A stretch of 64,000 nucleotides of DNA from the NCBI GenBank assembly GCA_020635955.1, contig JACJYW010000003.1, positions 713,975-777,974 of the forward strand, given 5' to 3'. Below are positions 43,209 through 53,174 of the stretch, in pieces (the stretch's first letter is position 1; each line of letters begins with the position of its first letter). The translations under genes were made by a program, and so were the position numbers. The stretch is from Crocinitomicaceae bacterium (GTDB lineage: Bacteria; Bacteroidota; Bacteroidia; Flavobacteriales_D; Crocinitomicaceae). The notes beneath the pieces were generated by a model. The model had not been told where the DNA came from. It was given only the letters and a program-made list of their open reading frames with translations, and did not search any database.

Positions 43209-43643
43209 TTATTGGACTTTCATGCTCTTTTTACAGGACTTGATCCTCTTTTTTATTTTCAAAGCCTTTACTTGTTCTTTATCAGCTACTTCGACAAATT
43301 TCTCATAGTGCTCCACTGCTTTACTAAATTCACCCTTATTCTCATAAGCTCTGCCAATAAAATAAGCAATCTCTTTATCAGATTTACCTTGTTTCTTAGC
43401 CGCAAGAAGATATTCCAACGCCTTGTCATTATTTTTATTCAACATGACAAGGCAGGAACCAAATTTGTAGGCATATTCTGCATTGGTAGGATCAATGTTC
43501 AGGAACTTTTGATACAAGGGCATTGCCTCTTCATACATCTCCTGTTTGAAAAATTTATCCGCCTCTTTGACGTCTTCTTTACTTTGAGCCCAACCCAGAG
43601 TTCCAAAGGAAATCCATAAAATGGATAAGAAAAATGATCTCAT
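43209..43643 (-). CDS. small exported TPR protein, stand-alone relative of the giant protein's N-terminus
   Basis: The ATG at 43643 gives a signal peptide (RSFFLSILWISFGTLGWAQ); a TTG at 43655 in frame is less likely. Three TPR units follow (EADKFFKQEMYEEAMPLYQKFLNIDP; KFGSCLVMLNKNNDKALEYLLAAKK; FIGRAYENKGEFSKAVEHYEKFVE). Their order and wording parallel residues 30-130 of the giant protein (FRYGTCLLFSSHNKSEAIRYL; FLGRAYHLNYQFKEAETYYTKF). It lies between the two giant genes, next to the stop of the upstream one. Confidence 0.75.
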   Translation of the reverse strand: MRSFFLSILWISFGTLGWAQSKEDVKEADKFFKQEMYEEAMPLYQKFLNIDPTNAEYAYKFGSCLVMLNKNNDKALEYLLAAKKQGKSDKEIAYFIGRAYENKGEFSKAVEHYEKFVEVADKEQVKALKIKKRIKSCKKSMKVQ

Positions 43644-43644
43644 A

Positions 43645-46600
43645 TTATTCCCCAAATAAACCTTTGAATTGAAGCATTTTGTCTGTTTTTGATCTTAACT
43701 CAAAGCTCAATTTCTTTTGTTTTGTTTTATCTTCTTTCAACGAAGCAATATACTCTTGTACCTCTTTATTGCTGGTAATAATATATAGGGCCGTTGTTTG
43801 TTTAACACGTTCAAAAGCAAAGAAGTAATAATTACCAGGCTTTTCTCCTCCCGGCAATTCTACAAGGAACCCTAATTTAGTTCCTGAGTTACCACCTTCA
43901 ACTGAATATTGAACAGCAAATTTTACGGTGAAATCTTTAAACAAAGGATCTCCGAACAAGGACACCAAACCTGTAATAGGCTTAGATATCAATCCCTTCC
44001 CTCTATCGTTCCATTCTAATCTCAGATTTGACAAGAAAATTGGTGCATCACTCATTTCTTTAGGAAGTTTTTTGATTCCCTCCGGACCATTTATGGTATA
44101 CTCTGTTTTCATGTTCTCTGCTTCTTCTTTTGAAACGAGCTCAGAAACAGCTTGCTTAAGTGTGGTTCTTCCAAAGTCAATGGCTCCTAAACCTTCAGTG
44201 GTTTTCACATCTTCAGCCATGAATTCAATGACTTTTTTGTCCATATAGAACTCCAAACCACCTGAAAGATTCATAGTTGTTGTTTTCTTAGCAGCATTGT
44301 AATCAACGACCCCATAGGTTTTCATTTCAACATCTGGTAAATTAATCGCTAAATCTATCAATCCATCCCCTTCCATTGAACAGCTCTCAATATGTAAAGC
44401 AATGTAATTACCTTTCTCTTCACGGTTGATCAACTTTTCAGGACTTGCAATTCTAAATTCCTTTGCATCCTCATTGTAATTCAATACACCAGACGAGGTA
44501 AACATGATGAAATCACCCGGACGCTCCAATGCAGACAAGAAAGTTGGATAGATACTAATACTATCGAAATCCATAGTATTTCTTCTAACTAAACCTACGG
44601 CAATTGGATTATCATTTAGATCTTTCATGTTCTCATCAACCGGAATTTGAATATTACCCGGATCGATCTCTGCCCTAAATTTCAACCAGTTTTTGGCAAA
44701 TTGATCACAAGAATGATTAATTCGAGTAGCACCATTGAAGATCAGGAACTGATTTGCAGCTACCAATTCAACTTTACCATAAAAGTCAAACTTGTCACTC
44801 AAATGAAAATTAGCTTCTTCGCCAATATTACCTATTGCAACTGTTTGAAAAAGGGTATCTGGTTGAATATCTGCGAAATAAATATTCTGTTCTCCACCTC
44901 TACTATCGACATATACATACTTACCACTGGCATGGTAATCTCTGGCGGCTTTTACCTGTACTTTGGCCTCCGTGATCTTATGATATTTTGTAATAAAGTT
45001 GGCTACGATCTCAGCATTCAACAATTCATCCATTTCTGCTTTTTTACGGATGGTCAGTTTCATTGAGTCCGGAAATATTCTAGCATCTGCAATGTCCAGG
45101 TATTCAACCTTATCACAATAGATCGTATTCTCCTTGATCTTATACTTGGCTTTAGGCGCTCTAAAATTCAATGAATCCTGATCAGGATGAATTGAGAAGA
45201 AATTGGATCCGGCCAGGTCTAAGCCTCCTGCATCAATACTAACATCTGAGCCTCCTTTCTGAGACAATTCCATTTCATCATTATCCATTAACCAGGTAAA
45301 CATATCCATGTAACAGATGTATTGGTTTTTAGGGAATTCTACTTTTGAAGTACCATCATTAGATTTAAATTCTCCCTTACGGGCCTCAAAATCAACATGT
45401 CCATTAAGGTTGTTTGAATTAAAATCCAATGGATTCTCTTCGCCAGGAGCAGGTTTTTCAAGACTGGCAAGATTGAAGTCACAGGTATCTGCATCTATTG
45501 TCCAACGTCCGTATTTGAACTTTTTAGATCCCAGCTCAGCTTCTTTGAAATACATCAATCCCCTACCTGTCATACCCTTTTCAGTAAGGTATGTTATTCC
45601 TTTCATCTGAGCTTCTGCATTAAAGAATTTCAATGGCTCTTTGACAGCTCTTGCTTTCAGTACTTCTTCTTTAGGAACGAAAGTCACCATTACTCCATTT
45701 CCGGAAACATCCGGCACAGATACGCCCTGATCCTTTGTTTGAGGACGGTTTACATAGGTGGCCATTCCCATTGTTGAATCAGGGAAGAAGATAAATTTAG
45801 GACTCTCAGAAGTAGACGTGAAGAAATCTATTTTTCCAGCACCTGTTAAGCCTTCATTGCTCAAGGTAATCTCATTGTCAAATTCACCGTAATCACCATA
45901 AAGGTCAAATCCATCAGCAGGAGCTTTGGTCACAAATCCAAAAGAATAATCTTCCATTAATCTGATCTTTTCTCTAAAAATTGGAAGGATACCTGCCGAA
46001 CGAAGTTCTCCGTCAAATCGCATTGACACTTCATCAAAATTATCAAGGCTATCAAAAGCAAAAGGATCAACTTTAAAATAAAAATCAGCACTATCATATA
46101 CTCCACCGTATATGTAGTCATGATCATAGAAAACATATGAGTCTTCAGTTGTTTTCCAAATAGGAAATTGTGGGAAATCCTTCTTATTTCTACCTGATCT
46201 GTTAGTGGTATCATCTACCTGAATGTATCCTTTAACCCCCTCAAAGTGTGAGTACATTGGGATCAATCTATCAGAACCTCCATAAATTGGACGAACTCTC
46301 AATAGAGCGACATCTACCTCCATTAGATTGATTCGGAATTTATCATAATCAAATGAAGCCTGATTTAGGTATACTTCTAACTTTCCGGCCATAACGGCAC
46401 CTTCAAACACAAAATCCAGATCTTCTTTCACCAACAATTCTCCTGCGCCAGGGAATAACACAACGTTTTGCAATGGAGAAATCTGAACCGGGCCAACCTC
46501 ATTCAGAGAAAGATCCATTGATCGTAGATTCAGGTATCCAAAATTTTGGAATTTCTTTTTACGGTCGTTCAGATTAATTGCTCTTTCATTAAATTCTTTA

Positions 46601-48264
46601 GCCGCTTTATCTTCACGACCATCAGGAGTTACTTCAGGTCTTAGTTCAATTTTCTCTAGATCACATTCAAATACGATATGATCATAATCACTCTTACCAG
46701 CACGAGCATCAATGTACTTTTTCAATTTAGGTTGTACCTCAATTTCTTTTCTTGAAGAGGAGTAGGTGATAAAACCTTGATTTGCCAGCCCTATTAAAAT
46801 AGGAATTGCCTGATCATTCGTGAATCCCATAGGACCCGCAATTTTACTGACCGGTATGACCTGCATATCATATTTATAGGAATAGTCCCAAATAGCAACC
46901 AATGGATGCTTAGCGTTCATTCCCTGGATCTCATTGTAAATCTTCTCACTATAATAATTGAAAGACTCAAATTTTGCATGTTTTGTAGGTGCACTAACAT
47001 GCCATGTGAGGTTCAAATTAGCATCTCCTTTGGTCCAAATGATACGATCTACGTACATGTCCAGCATATGATAAGAATCTTTGAATGGTGCCTGCGCCAA
47101 CCCTTGTCTGTCACGCATTAATTCCATATGTGTATGATCACCTGTTTGATATACAATATTCAATCCGGGATGGAACAATGAATCGTCTTCACCTATGAAC
47201 ATGGTTATCCTACAATCACTTGCTCTCGCCCCTTTTTCATTGATCCTGTAGTTCAGAGCTTCTGTTTTCATCAAGGGCTCACCATTCTCATAAAAGATCA
47301 ATTTTGCAGGTTTCTTATCATATCCAACACCTGAAAAGTCAGCACCTGCAACGGCAAACCCTCCCACATAATCAACATCAGGAAGAATGTTCTTACGCAC
47401 TACTTCTTTACTGAAAGAAGTAAAGTTGGGGTAAACGCGATCTATATCTCGGTTATAAACTTTTGCAAAATCATTAAGATCACCCATTAGTGGCTCAGTG
47501 TAATACTCGGTATGCATGGTTACCGTGTCACACTCTAATTTCGTTTGCTTCAATGAAAGTTTATAGTCCGTTATATCAGCAAAATTCTTAGTTGGGTCCA
47601 AACCGGTTCTCGCCCAGGTTATTTTTCCTCCAATTCCGGTCCACTGCTCATTCAAAGGCTCATATACACCTGAAGTTTTATATACGATCATACTATCGAA
47701 ATATGGGTCGTCTTTTTTACCTGCACCACGATTCATCATAAAGCAAGCGAGATCTACATTTTCAAAAGTGATCTTTGGTCTGTTGTTCTCAAATTCGAAT
47801 AAGTATGTACCTCCGCGAACTTGCCATACATATTTTGGGACATCATATATGGTTCCGTCAGTGAAGAATCCTTCACAAACCTGAATAAAGGTCTGAAAGT
47901 TTGCTACCTTCTTGGAATTCAATAGTTTGTCAATCGTTGAATGCCAGGTTTCAAAGCTGTTCTTTGGCTGATCTGTCAAAACAAATGTATGCACTGAGAT
48001 CAGGTATCCATAAATATCAGGAAAAGCAGGTCTTTGTTTTTGTTCTAATAGATTGCACGTTTCTACAACCCTATTTTGATATTCTGATGTAAAATTAGAT
48101 AGCCAGTTAGGTTCAAAAACCTCCATGAACTCTTTTGTCTTCTGAGGATCAGATGCTTTCAATCGCTTTTCAATTTCCTTTAAGAAAGTAGCAGGATCAC
48201 CTGAATATTGAGCGAAAGTATTTGTTGCAACGAAAAATAAAAATGTAATAATTAAGGGTCTCAT
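43645..48264 (-). CDS. large exported beta-rich protein (1539 aa), function unknown
   Basis: A signal peptide (RPLIITFLFFVATNTFAQ) leads a very long protein. Residues 20-150 are helical (FLKEIEKRLKASDPQKTKEFMEVFEP). The rest is rich in short strands with repeated phrasing (GAGELLVKEDLDFVFEGAVMAGKLEVYLNQASFDYDKF; LTGAGKIDFFTSTSES; MTGRGLMYFKEAELGSKKFKYGRWTIDADTCDFNL; GKVELVAANQFLIFNGATRINHSCDQF). This recalls stacked beta-strand scaffolds of the OstA/LptA or AsmA kind, but no domain was firmly recognised. It ends KLSFELRSKTDKMLQFKGLFG. It lies 12 nt downstream of prmA and its stop abuts the small TPR gene. A role in envelope building or transport is inferred only from shape and context. Confidence 0.75.
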   Translation of the reverse strand: MRPLIITFLFFVATNTFAQYSGDPATFLKEIEKRLKASDPQKTKEFMEVFEPNWLSNFTSEYQNRVVETCNLLEQKQRPAFPDIYGYLISVHTFVLTDQPKNSFETWHSTIDKLLNSKKVANFQTFIQVCEGFFTDGTIYDVPKYVWQVRGGTYLFEFENNRPKITFENVDLACFMMNRGAGKKDDPYFDSMIVYKTSGVYEPLNEQWTGIGGKITWARTGLDPTKNFADITDYKLSLKQTKLECDTVTMHTEYYTEPLMGDLNDFAKVYNRDIDRVYPNFTSFSKEVVRKNILPDVDYVGGFAVAGADFSGVGYDKKPAKLIFYENGEPLMKTEALNYRINEKGARASDCRITMFIGEDDSLFHPGLNIVYQTGDHTHMELMRDRQGLAQAPFKDSYHMLDMYVDRIIWTKGDANLNLTWHVSAPTKHAKFESFNYYSEKIYNEIQGMNAKHPLVAIWDYSYKYDMQVIPVSKIAGPMGFTNDQAIPILIGLANQGFITYSSSRKEIEVQPKLKKYIDARAGKSDYDHIVFECDLEKIELRPEVTPDGREDKAAKEFNERAINLNDRKKKFQNFGYLNLRSMDLSLNEVGPVQISPLQNVVLFPGAGELLVKEDLDFVFEGAVMAGKLEVYLNQASFDYDKFRINLMEVDVALLRVRPIYGGSDRLIPMYSHFEGVKGYIQVDDTTNRSGRNKKDFPQFPIWKTTEDSYVFYDHDYIYGGVYDSADFYFKVDPFAFDSLDNFDEVSMRFDGELRSAGILPIFREKIRLMEDYSFGFVTKAPADGFDLYGDYGEFDNEITLSNEGLTGAGKIDFFTSTSESPKFIFFPDSTMGMATYVNRPQTKDQGVSVPDVSGNGVMVTFVPKEEVLKARAVKEPLKFFNAEAQMKGITYLTEKGMTGRGLMYFKEAELGSKKFKYGRWTIDADTCDFNLASLEKPAPGEENPLDFNSNNLNGHVDFEARKGEFKSNDGTSKVEFPKNQYICYMDMFTWLMDNDEMELSQKGGSDVSIDAGGLDLAGSNFFSIHPDQDSLNFRAPKAKYKIKENTIYCDKVEYLDIADARIFPDSMKLTIRKKAEMDELLNAEIVANFITKYHKITEAKVQVKAARDYHASGKYVYVDSRGGEQNIYFADIQPDTLFQTVAIGNIGEEANFHLSDKFDFYGKVELVAANQFLIFNGATRINHSCDQFAKNWLKFRAEIDPGNIQIPVDENMKDLNDNPIAVGLVRRNTMDFDSISIYPTFLSALERPGDFIMFTSSGVLNYNEDAKEFRIASPEKLINREEKGNYIALHIESCSMEGDGLIDLAINLPDVEMKTYGVVDYNAAKKTTTMNLSGGLEFYMDKKVIEFMAEDVKTTEGLGAIDFGRTTLKQAVSELVSKEEAENMKTEYTINGPEGIKKLPKEMSDAPIFLSNLRLEWNDRGKGLISKPITGLVSLFGDPLFKDFTVKFAVQYSVEGGNSGTKLGFLVELPGGEKPGNYYFFAFERVKQTTALYIITSNKEVQEYIASLKEDKTKQKKLSFELRSKTDKMLQFKGLFGE

Positions 48265-48275
48265 AGGGTATAATT

Positions 48276-49109
48276 CTAAATTCGATTTGGCGCTTTAAAT
48301 TGCATCATTGCCCATTCATCTTTGGTAAAGGTCTCTTCAAAAATAAAGCCATGATTTCCTGCCTCTTTTTTAAGATCGCCCTGATCTGTTTCAAAAAATC
48401 CACTGATCAGCATCATACCACCGGGTTTAATGCATTCTGAATATACTGAAAAATGTTGAATCAATACGTTCTTGTTAATGTTGGCAATTATGAGATCAAA
48501 TGATCTTCCTTTAATTGTTTGATCATCACCCAATGCCACTTCAATTTTTTCGCAATTGTTCAATGCGACATTCTCTAGCGCATTTCTGAACGACCATTCG
48601 TCAATATCAGGAGCAAATACCTTTTTAGCGCCCAATTTTTCTGCAACAATAGCCAACACTCCGGTACCGGTTCCCATGTCTAAAACTTCTTTACCTGTCA
48701 GATCTAACTCGAACAACTTTTTAGCCATTAACCATGTCGTTTGATGATGACCTGTTCCAAAGGACATTTGTGGCTGAATGGTAACCACCATTTTTGCCTT
48801 TAGATCCGGAGAATGAAAAGGAGCTCTTATCACCAAAAGATCATTTACGAAAACAGGCTCAAAATTCTCTTCCCACTTAGCATTCCAGTTTTGATCTTCG
48901 ATCAAACTATAATCAAGGTTTGCTATTCCTTGCTGCTCTTTCATATCGTCAAGAATACCGGCATTAAAAATTGTTTCAGGGATATAACTGTTGAGCCCTG
49001 TTTTGGTTTCAACAAAACTTTCAAAACCAAGCTCCCCCAATTGAGCGATCATGATATCTCTCCAGGGATGTACTTCACTAAACTCAACGCGGAGTTCTAT
49101 ATAATTCAT
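48276..49109 (-). CDS. prmA: ribosomal protein L11 methyltransferase
   Basis: The 277-aa protein has an N-terminal substrate-recognition domain (residues 1-110) and a class I SAM methyltransferase domain. Its motif I is VLDMGTGTGVLAIVAEKLGAKKV, preceded by the family signature MSFGTGHHQTTW. FDLIIANINKNVL follows in the catalytic-motif position. It trimethylates ribosomal protein L11. Its ATG overlaps the tpiA stop (ATGA), so the two are coupled. Confidence 0.95.
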   Translation of the reverse strand: MNYIELRVEFSEVHPWRDIMIAQLGELGFESFVETKTGLNSYIPETIFNAGILDDMKEQQGIANLDYSLIEDQNWNAKWEENFEPVFVNDLLVIRAPFHSPDLKAKMVVTIQPQMSFGTGHHQTTWLMAKKLFELDLTGKEVLDMGTGTGVLAIVAEKLGAKKVFAPDIDEWSFRNALENVALNNCEKIEVALGDDQTIKGRSFDLIIANINKNVLIQHFSVYSECIKPGGMMLISGFFETDQGDLKKEAGNHGFIFEETFTKDEWAMMQFKAPNRI

Positions 49110-49867
49110 ACGAACGAATTTGAAATGGCACAGAATTCATCAGCTTTCAAAGATGCGCCCCCTATCAAACCACCATCAATGTCTTTTTGAGAAAACAACT
49201 CCTTTGCATTATCACCTTTGCAGCTTCCACCGTAGAGAATCGGAACTTCATTCGCTATTTTCTCTCCGAATGTTGAGGTAAGTCGTGCTCTGATCAAACC
49301 ATGAATTTCCTGAGCTTGTTCAGCTGTAGCTGTTTTTCCTGTACCGATAGCCCATATTGGCTCATAAGCAATAACACATTTAGCAATTTCAGGAGCAGGT
49401 AAACCAAAGAGAGAATCTTCAATTTGTTTCATAACAAACTCGCGGTAAACGTTACTATCTCTTACCTGCAGCTGTTCACCACAGCAAAAAACAGGCGTAA
49501 TATCATGCGCTATCAATGCTTTCACTTTCTTAGCCAACAAAGCATAATCTTCATTGAAATTGTCACGTCTTTCAGAATGGCCAACTAAACAATACTTTAT
49601 ACCCAGACTTTTTAGCTGAATTGGGGATATTTCACCCGTAAATGCGCCGCTATCCTCAAAATATGCATTTTGCGCACCTAAATGAAGCCAATTTTGATCT
49701 TTGATCAGTTCAGCAAATACAGCTAAATAAGGAGATGATGGACAAATAACTACTTCAACGTCCTTTCCGAATTTTCCTTTGAGTTTTATTAGATCATGAA
49801 GCAAAGCTTTCGCCTCACTGTAATCCAGATTCATTTTCCAATTTCCGGCAACAATTTTTTTTCTCAT
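49106..49867 (-). CDS. tpiA: triosephosphate isomerase
   Basis: The 253-aa protein shows all active-site elements: AGNWKMN with the catalytic Lys near residue 11, VGHSERR with the electrophile His near 97, AYEPIWAIGTGKTA with the catalytic Glu near 169, and the phosphate-binding ILYGGSCK near the end. It interconverts dihydroxyacetone phosphate and glyceraldehyde 3-phosphate in glycolysis. It overlaps both neighbours by 4 nt. Confidence 0.97.
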   Translation of the reverse strand: MRKKIVAGNWKMNLDYSEAKALLHDLIKLKGKFGKDVEVVICPSSPYLAVFAELIKDQNWLHLGAQNAYFEDSGAFTGEISPIQLKSLGIKYCLVGHSERRDNFNEDYALLAKKVKALIAHDITPVFCCGEQLQVRDSNVYREFVMKQIEDSLFGLPAPEIAKCVIAYEPIWAIGTGKTATAEQAQEIHGLIRARLTSTFGEKIANEVPILYGGSCKGDNAKELFSQKDIDGGLIGGASLKADEFCAISNSFV

Positions 49868-51642
49868 TCTGCTTTGATGTAGTCTTCAAAGATAGAATCA
49901 AAATCCGGAATTGAACGACTTGGCCATTTATCTATAACTGTTCCGTTTTGCAACAAGACAAGACCTGGATTAGAACGAACAATGATCTTCACTTCAGTTC
50001 CGTCAAAACCAAGGAAAGTGACATCAAAATCAAATTTAGACTTGAATAATTCTATCTGTTCATTGGTAGCAGGAGACAGCACGAAGAATGGAATTCCATT
50101 GGCCTTAGCTCCTTCTGCAACAGCTTTAAAATCTGCAATAGCCCCTTCATTCATGTTCTCAATATCTCTGATGGTCATTAAAAAGATGTTATCAGCAGTT
50201 AACAAGTATGGCGTTATATCCAATACCCAAGGAGAATAAGGATCTGCAAGAGCTACAAATGGTTCACCTGCGGTATACATTGAGTCAGGATAATACAAGG
50301 TATCATAATCAATTGCAGCAATTGTATCTGCTCCATACGTTGATGAAACCACCATTTTTTCTTCATAGAAGAAGTCAAAATCAGCCTGGATCAAGGAATC
50401 AATGTAAGCGATCTTCTTTTCATCTTCTGAAAGAGCATCAAAATTGATACTGGCCTGAAAATCTGTAATAGAGGCGTCTACTCCAGGCACTATAATGGTC
50501 TCTTTACGATCAACGTATTGATAGGTAGATGTATCACCATAAATAGCATATTGATCAAGCGCAAATTCTTCTTCTTTACCAGTTTTCTTGTTTTTATAGA
50601 TCAAAACGAATTCAGATACCTGTGGCACCCCATCATTCATTTTCTCTATAAGGTTATTGCCAATAGCGTATGGTCTGTAATCTTTAACCGGTAAGTAAAA
50701 TGAAGTATATAAGCTAAAAAGGAAAGACAACAATGTAACAAAAAGTGCCATTTTCCAAGGCTTTGCCATCTTACCAATATTAATATTACCAATTACGAAA
50801 CTTCCCAATAGGGCAATAAGTGCAAAGAAAATAGGAAGCATCCATCCAAATACCCATGAAAAGAAGATCACAACGATCATTGAAGCTGGTACCATCACCC
50901 AGTTCTCTTTCACTGTATTTAACTTGATCTTACCTATACTAAACATTAGTACCAGGGTAAAATAGAATAGAACCAGATCTTTCCAAAATGATTCCCATGG
51001 TGATAACGAACGTCCAACCGAACCTTTAAGAGCATCACCAAAACATCCACAATCTGTCACACAATCTCTGTTAAACTCCATTCCCATCTCCATGGCCAAG
51101 GTTTGCTTCTCATTACAGCTAGCCGTATAATAAGTTAACCAGGCAAAAAATATCATCATGCCTAAAAGTGACCAGGTAGCCAGTTTGATCTTTCCTCCTA
51201 AAATGACTGCAACACCTAACACAATTTCTACAACACAGATCAATACTGAAAGCTCTATGATGTAAGGCTCAAACCATCCAAAAAATGGAAAGTCAGCTGC
51301 TAATCCAGTAGGTGAAAAATATTCTTCTAATTTGAAAGCAAAGCCCCAGGGATCATTGGCTTTAACCAATCCAGAAACGATAAAAAGTCCACCAACAAAA
51401 GCTCTTGAAACATAAGAGAACATTAACATTCCCTTTAGCATGATCAAAACAAAGATCGAGGCAGCCACCAACAACAATCCGGAAACTTGTAGAATGGTAT
51501 CCGTCCCTTCTGCGGTTGATTCATGAAAACCAATTACGGTTAATACAACTCCGGTTATGTTTAAAAGTATTGCAGCTATGTTAAGGATGGCCGAACGACC
51601 TCTAACGTCAATTTTCTGATTTCTCAATCTCATTTCATTCAT
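49864..51642 (-). CDS. BT_3928-type DoxX/MauE-like membrane protein with thioredoxin-like C-terminus
   Basis: The ATG at 51642 is used; a GTG at 51660 is also possible. About eight membrane helices in the first 280 residues include the DoxX-like region SRAFVGGLFIVSGLVKANDPWGFAFKLEEYF. A Cys-rich loop follows (RDCVTDCGCFGDALKGS), as in the methylamine-utilisation protein MauE. The C-terminal half is outside the membrane and ends in a thioredoxin-like part (NIFLMTIRDIENMNEGAIADFKAVAEGAKANGIPFFVLSPAT; PGLVLLQNGTVIDKWPSRSIPDF). The active-site CxxC is absent from that part. It sits directly upstream of tpiA, a typical Bacteroidota arrangement. A redox role in the envelope is inferred. Confidence 0.85.
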   Translation of the reverse strand: MNEMRLRNQKIDVRGRSAILNIAAILLNITGVVLTVIGFHESTAEGTDTILQVSGLLLVAASIFVLIMLKGMLMFSYVSRAFVGGLFIVSGLVKANDPWGFAFKLEEYFSPTGLAADFPFFGWFEPYIIELSVLICVVEIVLGVAVILGGKIKLATWSLLGMMIFFAWLTYYTASCNEKQTLAMEMGMEFNRDCVTDCGCFGDALKGSVGRSLSPWESFWKDLVLFYFTLVLMFSIGKIKLNTVKENWVMVPASMIVVIFFSWVFGWMLPIFFALIALLGSFVIGNINIGKMAKPWKMALFVTLLSFLFSLYTSFYLPVKDYRPYAIGNNLIEKMNDGVPQVSEFVLIYKNKKTGKEEEFALDQYAIYGDTSTYQYVDRKETIIVPGVDASITDFQASINFDALSEDEKKIAYIDSLIQADFDFFYEEKMVVSSTYGADTIAAIDYDTLYYPDSMYTAGEPFVALADPYSPWVLDITPYLLTADNIFLMTIRDIENMNEGAIADFKAVAEGAKANGIPFFVLSPATNEQIELFKSKFDFDVTFLGFDGTEVKIIVRSNPGLVLLQNGTVIDKWPSRSIPDFDSIFEDYIKAE

Positions 51643-51756
51643 GTCTCTATCTTTTGACACACGAATCTATACCTTACGATAGATTGTGGATAGTGGGTAA
51701 GCAACAAAAATAATGGTTCTGAAAAGATGTAGTGTATTCTTAACAGATTTCTAACA

Positions 51757-52299
51757 CTACTTTTCTTCGTTTAATAGGATCAGGGCGAAAACCGCATAAT
51801 TCAACATATCGAGATAATTGGCATCAATACCTTCAGAGATCAATGTTTTTCCTTGATTATCCTCAATTTGTTTTGTTCGGAAGATCTTCATCATGATCAG
51901 GTCAGTGAGCGAACTTATTCTCATATCGCGCCACGCCTCTCCGTAATCATGATTTTTCTTCTCCATCAGATCAAAAGCCTGCTGCGTCTTTTTATCATAA
52001 CGCTTCAATGCTTCATCCAGTGGCATTTCCTGCATATCAGAAGCGCCAAGCTCTAGTTGAATAAGCCCCATTGCACAGTAATTAACAATAGCAATAAACT
52101 CTCCTTCAATATCTTCCCCCACTTTATTCACTCCAGTATCCTGAATGGTTCTGATGCGTTGTGCCTTTATGAAGATCTGATCTGTTAATGAACTAATTCT
52201 TAAAATTCGCCAAGCCGTACCGTAATCCTTTCCTTTTTTCTCAAAAATGGAACGACAATTCTCTATTACTTTTTTATATTGCTCAGCTGTTTTGGTCAT
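51757..52299 (-). CDS. DUF1599 protein (duplicated nucleotide-modification-associated domain)
   Basis: Two tandem copies of one domain make up the 180-aa protein: YKKVIENCRSIFEKKGKDYGTAWRILRISSLTDQIFIKAQRI and YDKKTQQAFDLMEKKNHDYGEAWRDMRISSLTDLIMMKIFRT. The shared K-DYG-AWR--RISSLTD motif is the DUF1599 signature. The fold is related to small helical nucleotide-binding proteins; the activity is unknown. The start used is the ATG at 52299. It is divergent from folP with only 20 nt between starts, so their promoters must overlap the opposite gene. Confidence 0.88.
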   Translation of the reverse strand: MTKTAEQYKKVIENCRSIFEKKGKDYGTAWRILRISSLTDQIFIKAQRIRTIQDTGVNKVGEDIEGEFIAIVNYCAMGLIQLELGASDMQEMPLDEALKRYDKKTQQAFDLMEKKNHDYGEAWRDMRISSLTDLIMMKIFRTKQIEDNQGKTLISEGIDANYLDMLNYAVFALILLNEEK

Positions 52300-52319
52300 C
52301 AAGAATTAAAATTTTAGAG

Positions 52320-53174
52320 GTGAAAGATACATCTTTTTGTTCGAAGATTCAGTTGAATATCCGCGGGAAATTAGTTGAATGGAATGGTCCTGTAGTAATG
52401 GGAATATTAAACGCAACGCCTGATAGTTTTTACTCATTCAGCCGGGTTAATGAACAATCGATAGTTGATGCGGCAGGTGAGATGCTAGAAGACGGGGCAG
52501 ATATTTTGGATATTGGTGGTTATTCCTCCAGACCTGGAGCAGATGAAGTTTCAGAACAAGAAGAAATTGACCGCGTAATTCCGGCGATAGAGTCCGTTTT
52601 AAGATCTAATCCTGACATTATCATTTCTGTTGATACATTTCGACCTAGAGTTGCGAAACTAGCCCTTGAAGCTGGTGCTGGTATTATAAATGATATCACC
52701 GGCGGACAATTTGATACGGATATCTTCAAAGTTGCCGGAGAAAATATGGCCCCATATATCCTAATGCACATGCGTGGCACACCTCAAACCATGCAAAAGC
52801 TAACTGATTATGGTAACTTGATGCTTGAAATACAACAGTATTTTTCACAGCAGGTCAAAAAGGCAAAAGATGCAGGAGTGAAGGACATCTTATTAGATCC
52901 CGGATTTGGATTTAGCAAAACCCTTGATCAGAACTACCAGTTGATGCACCATCTAGATTTGTTGCATTTACATGACCTTCCTATTCTTGTTGGTATTTCA
53001 AGAAAATCTATGATCTATAAAAAGTTAGGCAGTAATGCTGATCAAAGCTTAAATGGAACTACAGCATTGAATATGTTTGCCCTTACAAAGGGTGCCGGAA
53101 TATTAAGGGTGCATGATGTTAGGGAAGCAAAAGAAACGATCTCTTTATACCGAACTATTCTTGGTGCGGAATAA
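52320..53174 (+). CDS. folP: dihydropteroate synthase
   Basis: The 284-aa TIM barrel has the signatures VVMGILNATPDSFYSFSR (near 25-42), GADILDIGGYSSRPGAD, DPGFGFSKTLDQNYQ (pterin site) and GISRKSMI. It joins p-aminobenzoate to dihydropterin pyrophosphate in folate synthesis and is the sulfonamide target. The start is a GTG at 52320. Its last 20 nt overlap the convergent DUF1573 gene. Confidence 0.95.
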   Translation: MKDTSFCSKIQLNIRGKLVEWNGPVVMGILNATPDSFYSFSRVNEQSIVDAAGEMLEDGADILDIGGYSSRPGADEVSEQEEIDRVIPAIESVLRSNPDIIISVDTFRPRVAKLALEAGAGIINDITGGQFDTDIFKVAGENMAPYILMHMRGTPQTMQKLTDYGNLMLEIQQYFSQQVKKAKDAGVKDILLDPGFGFSKTLDQNYQLMHHLDLLHLHDLPILVGISRKSMIYKKLGSNADQSLNGTTALNMFALTKGAGILRVHDVREAKETISLYRTILGAE

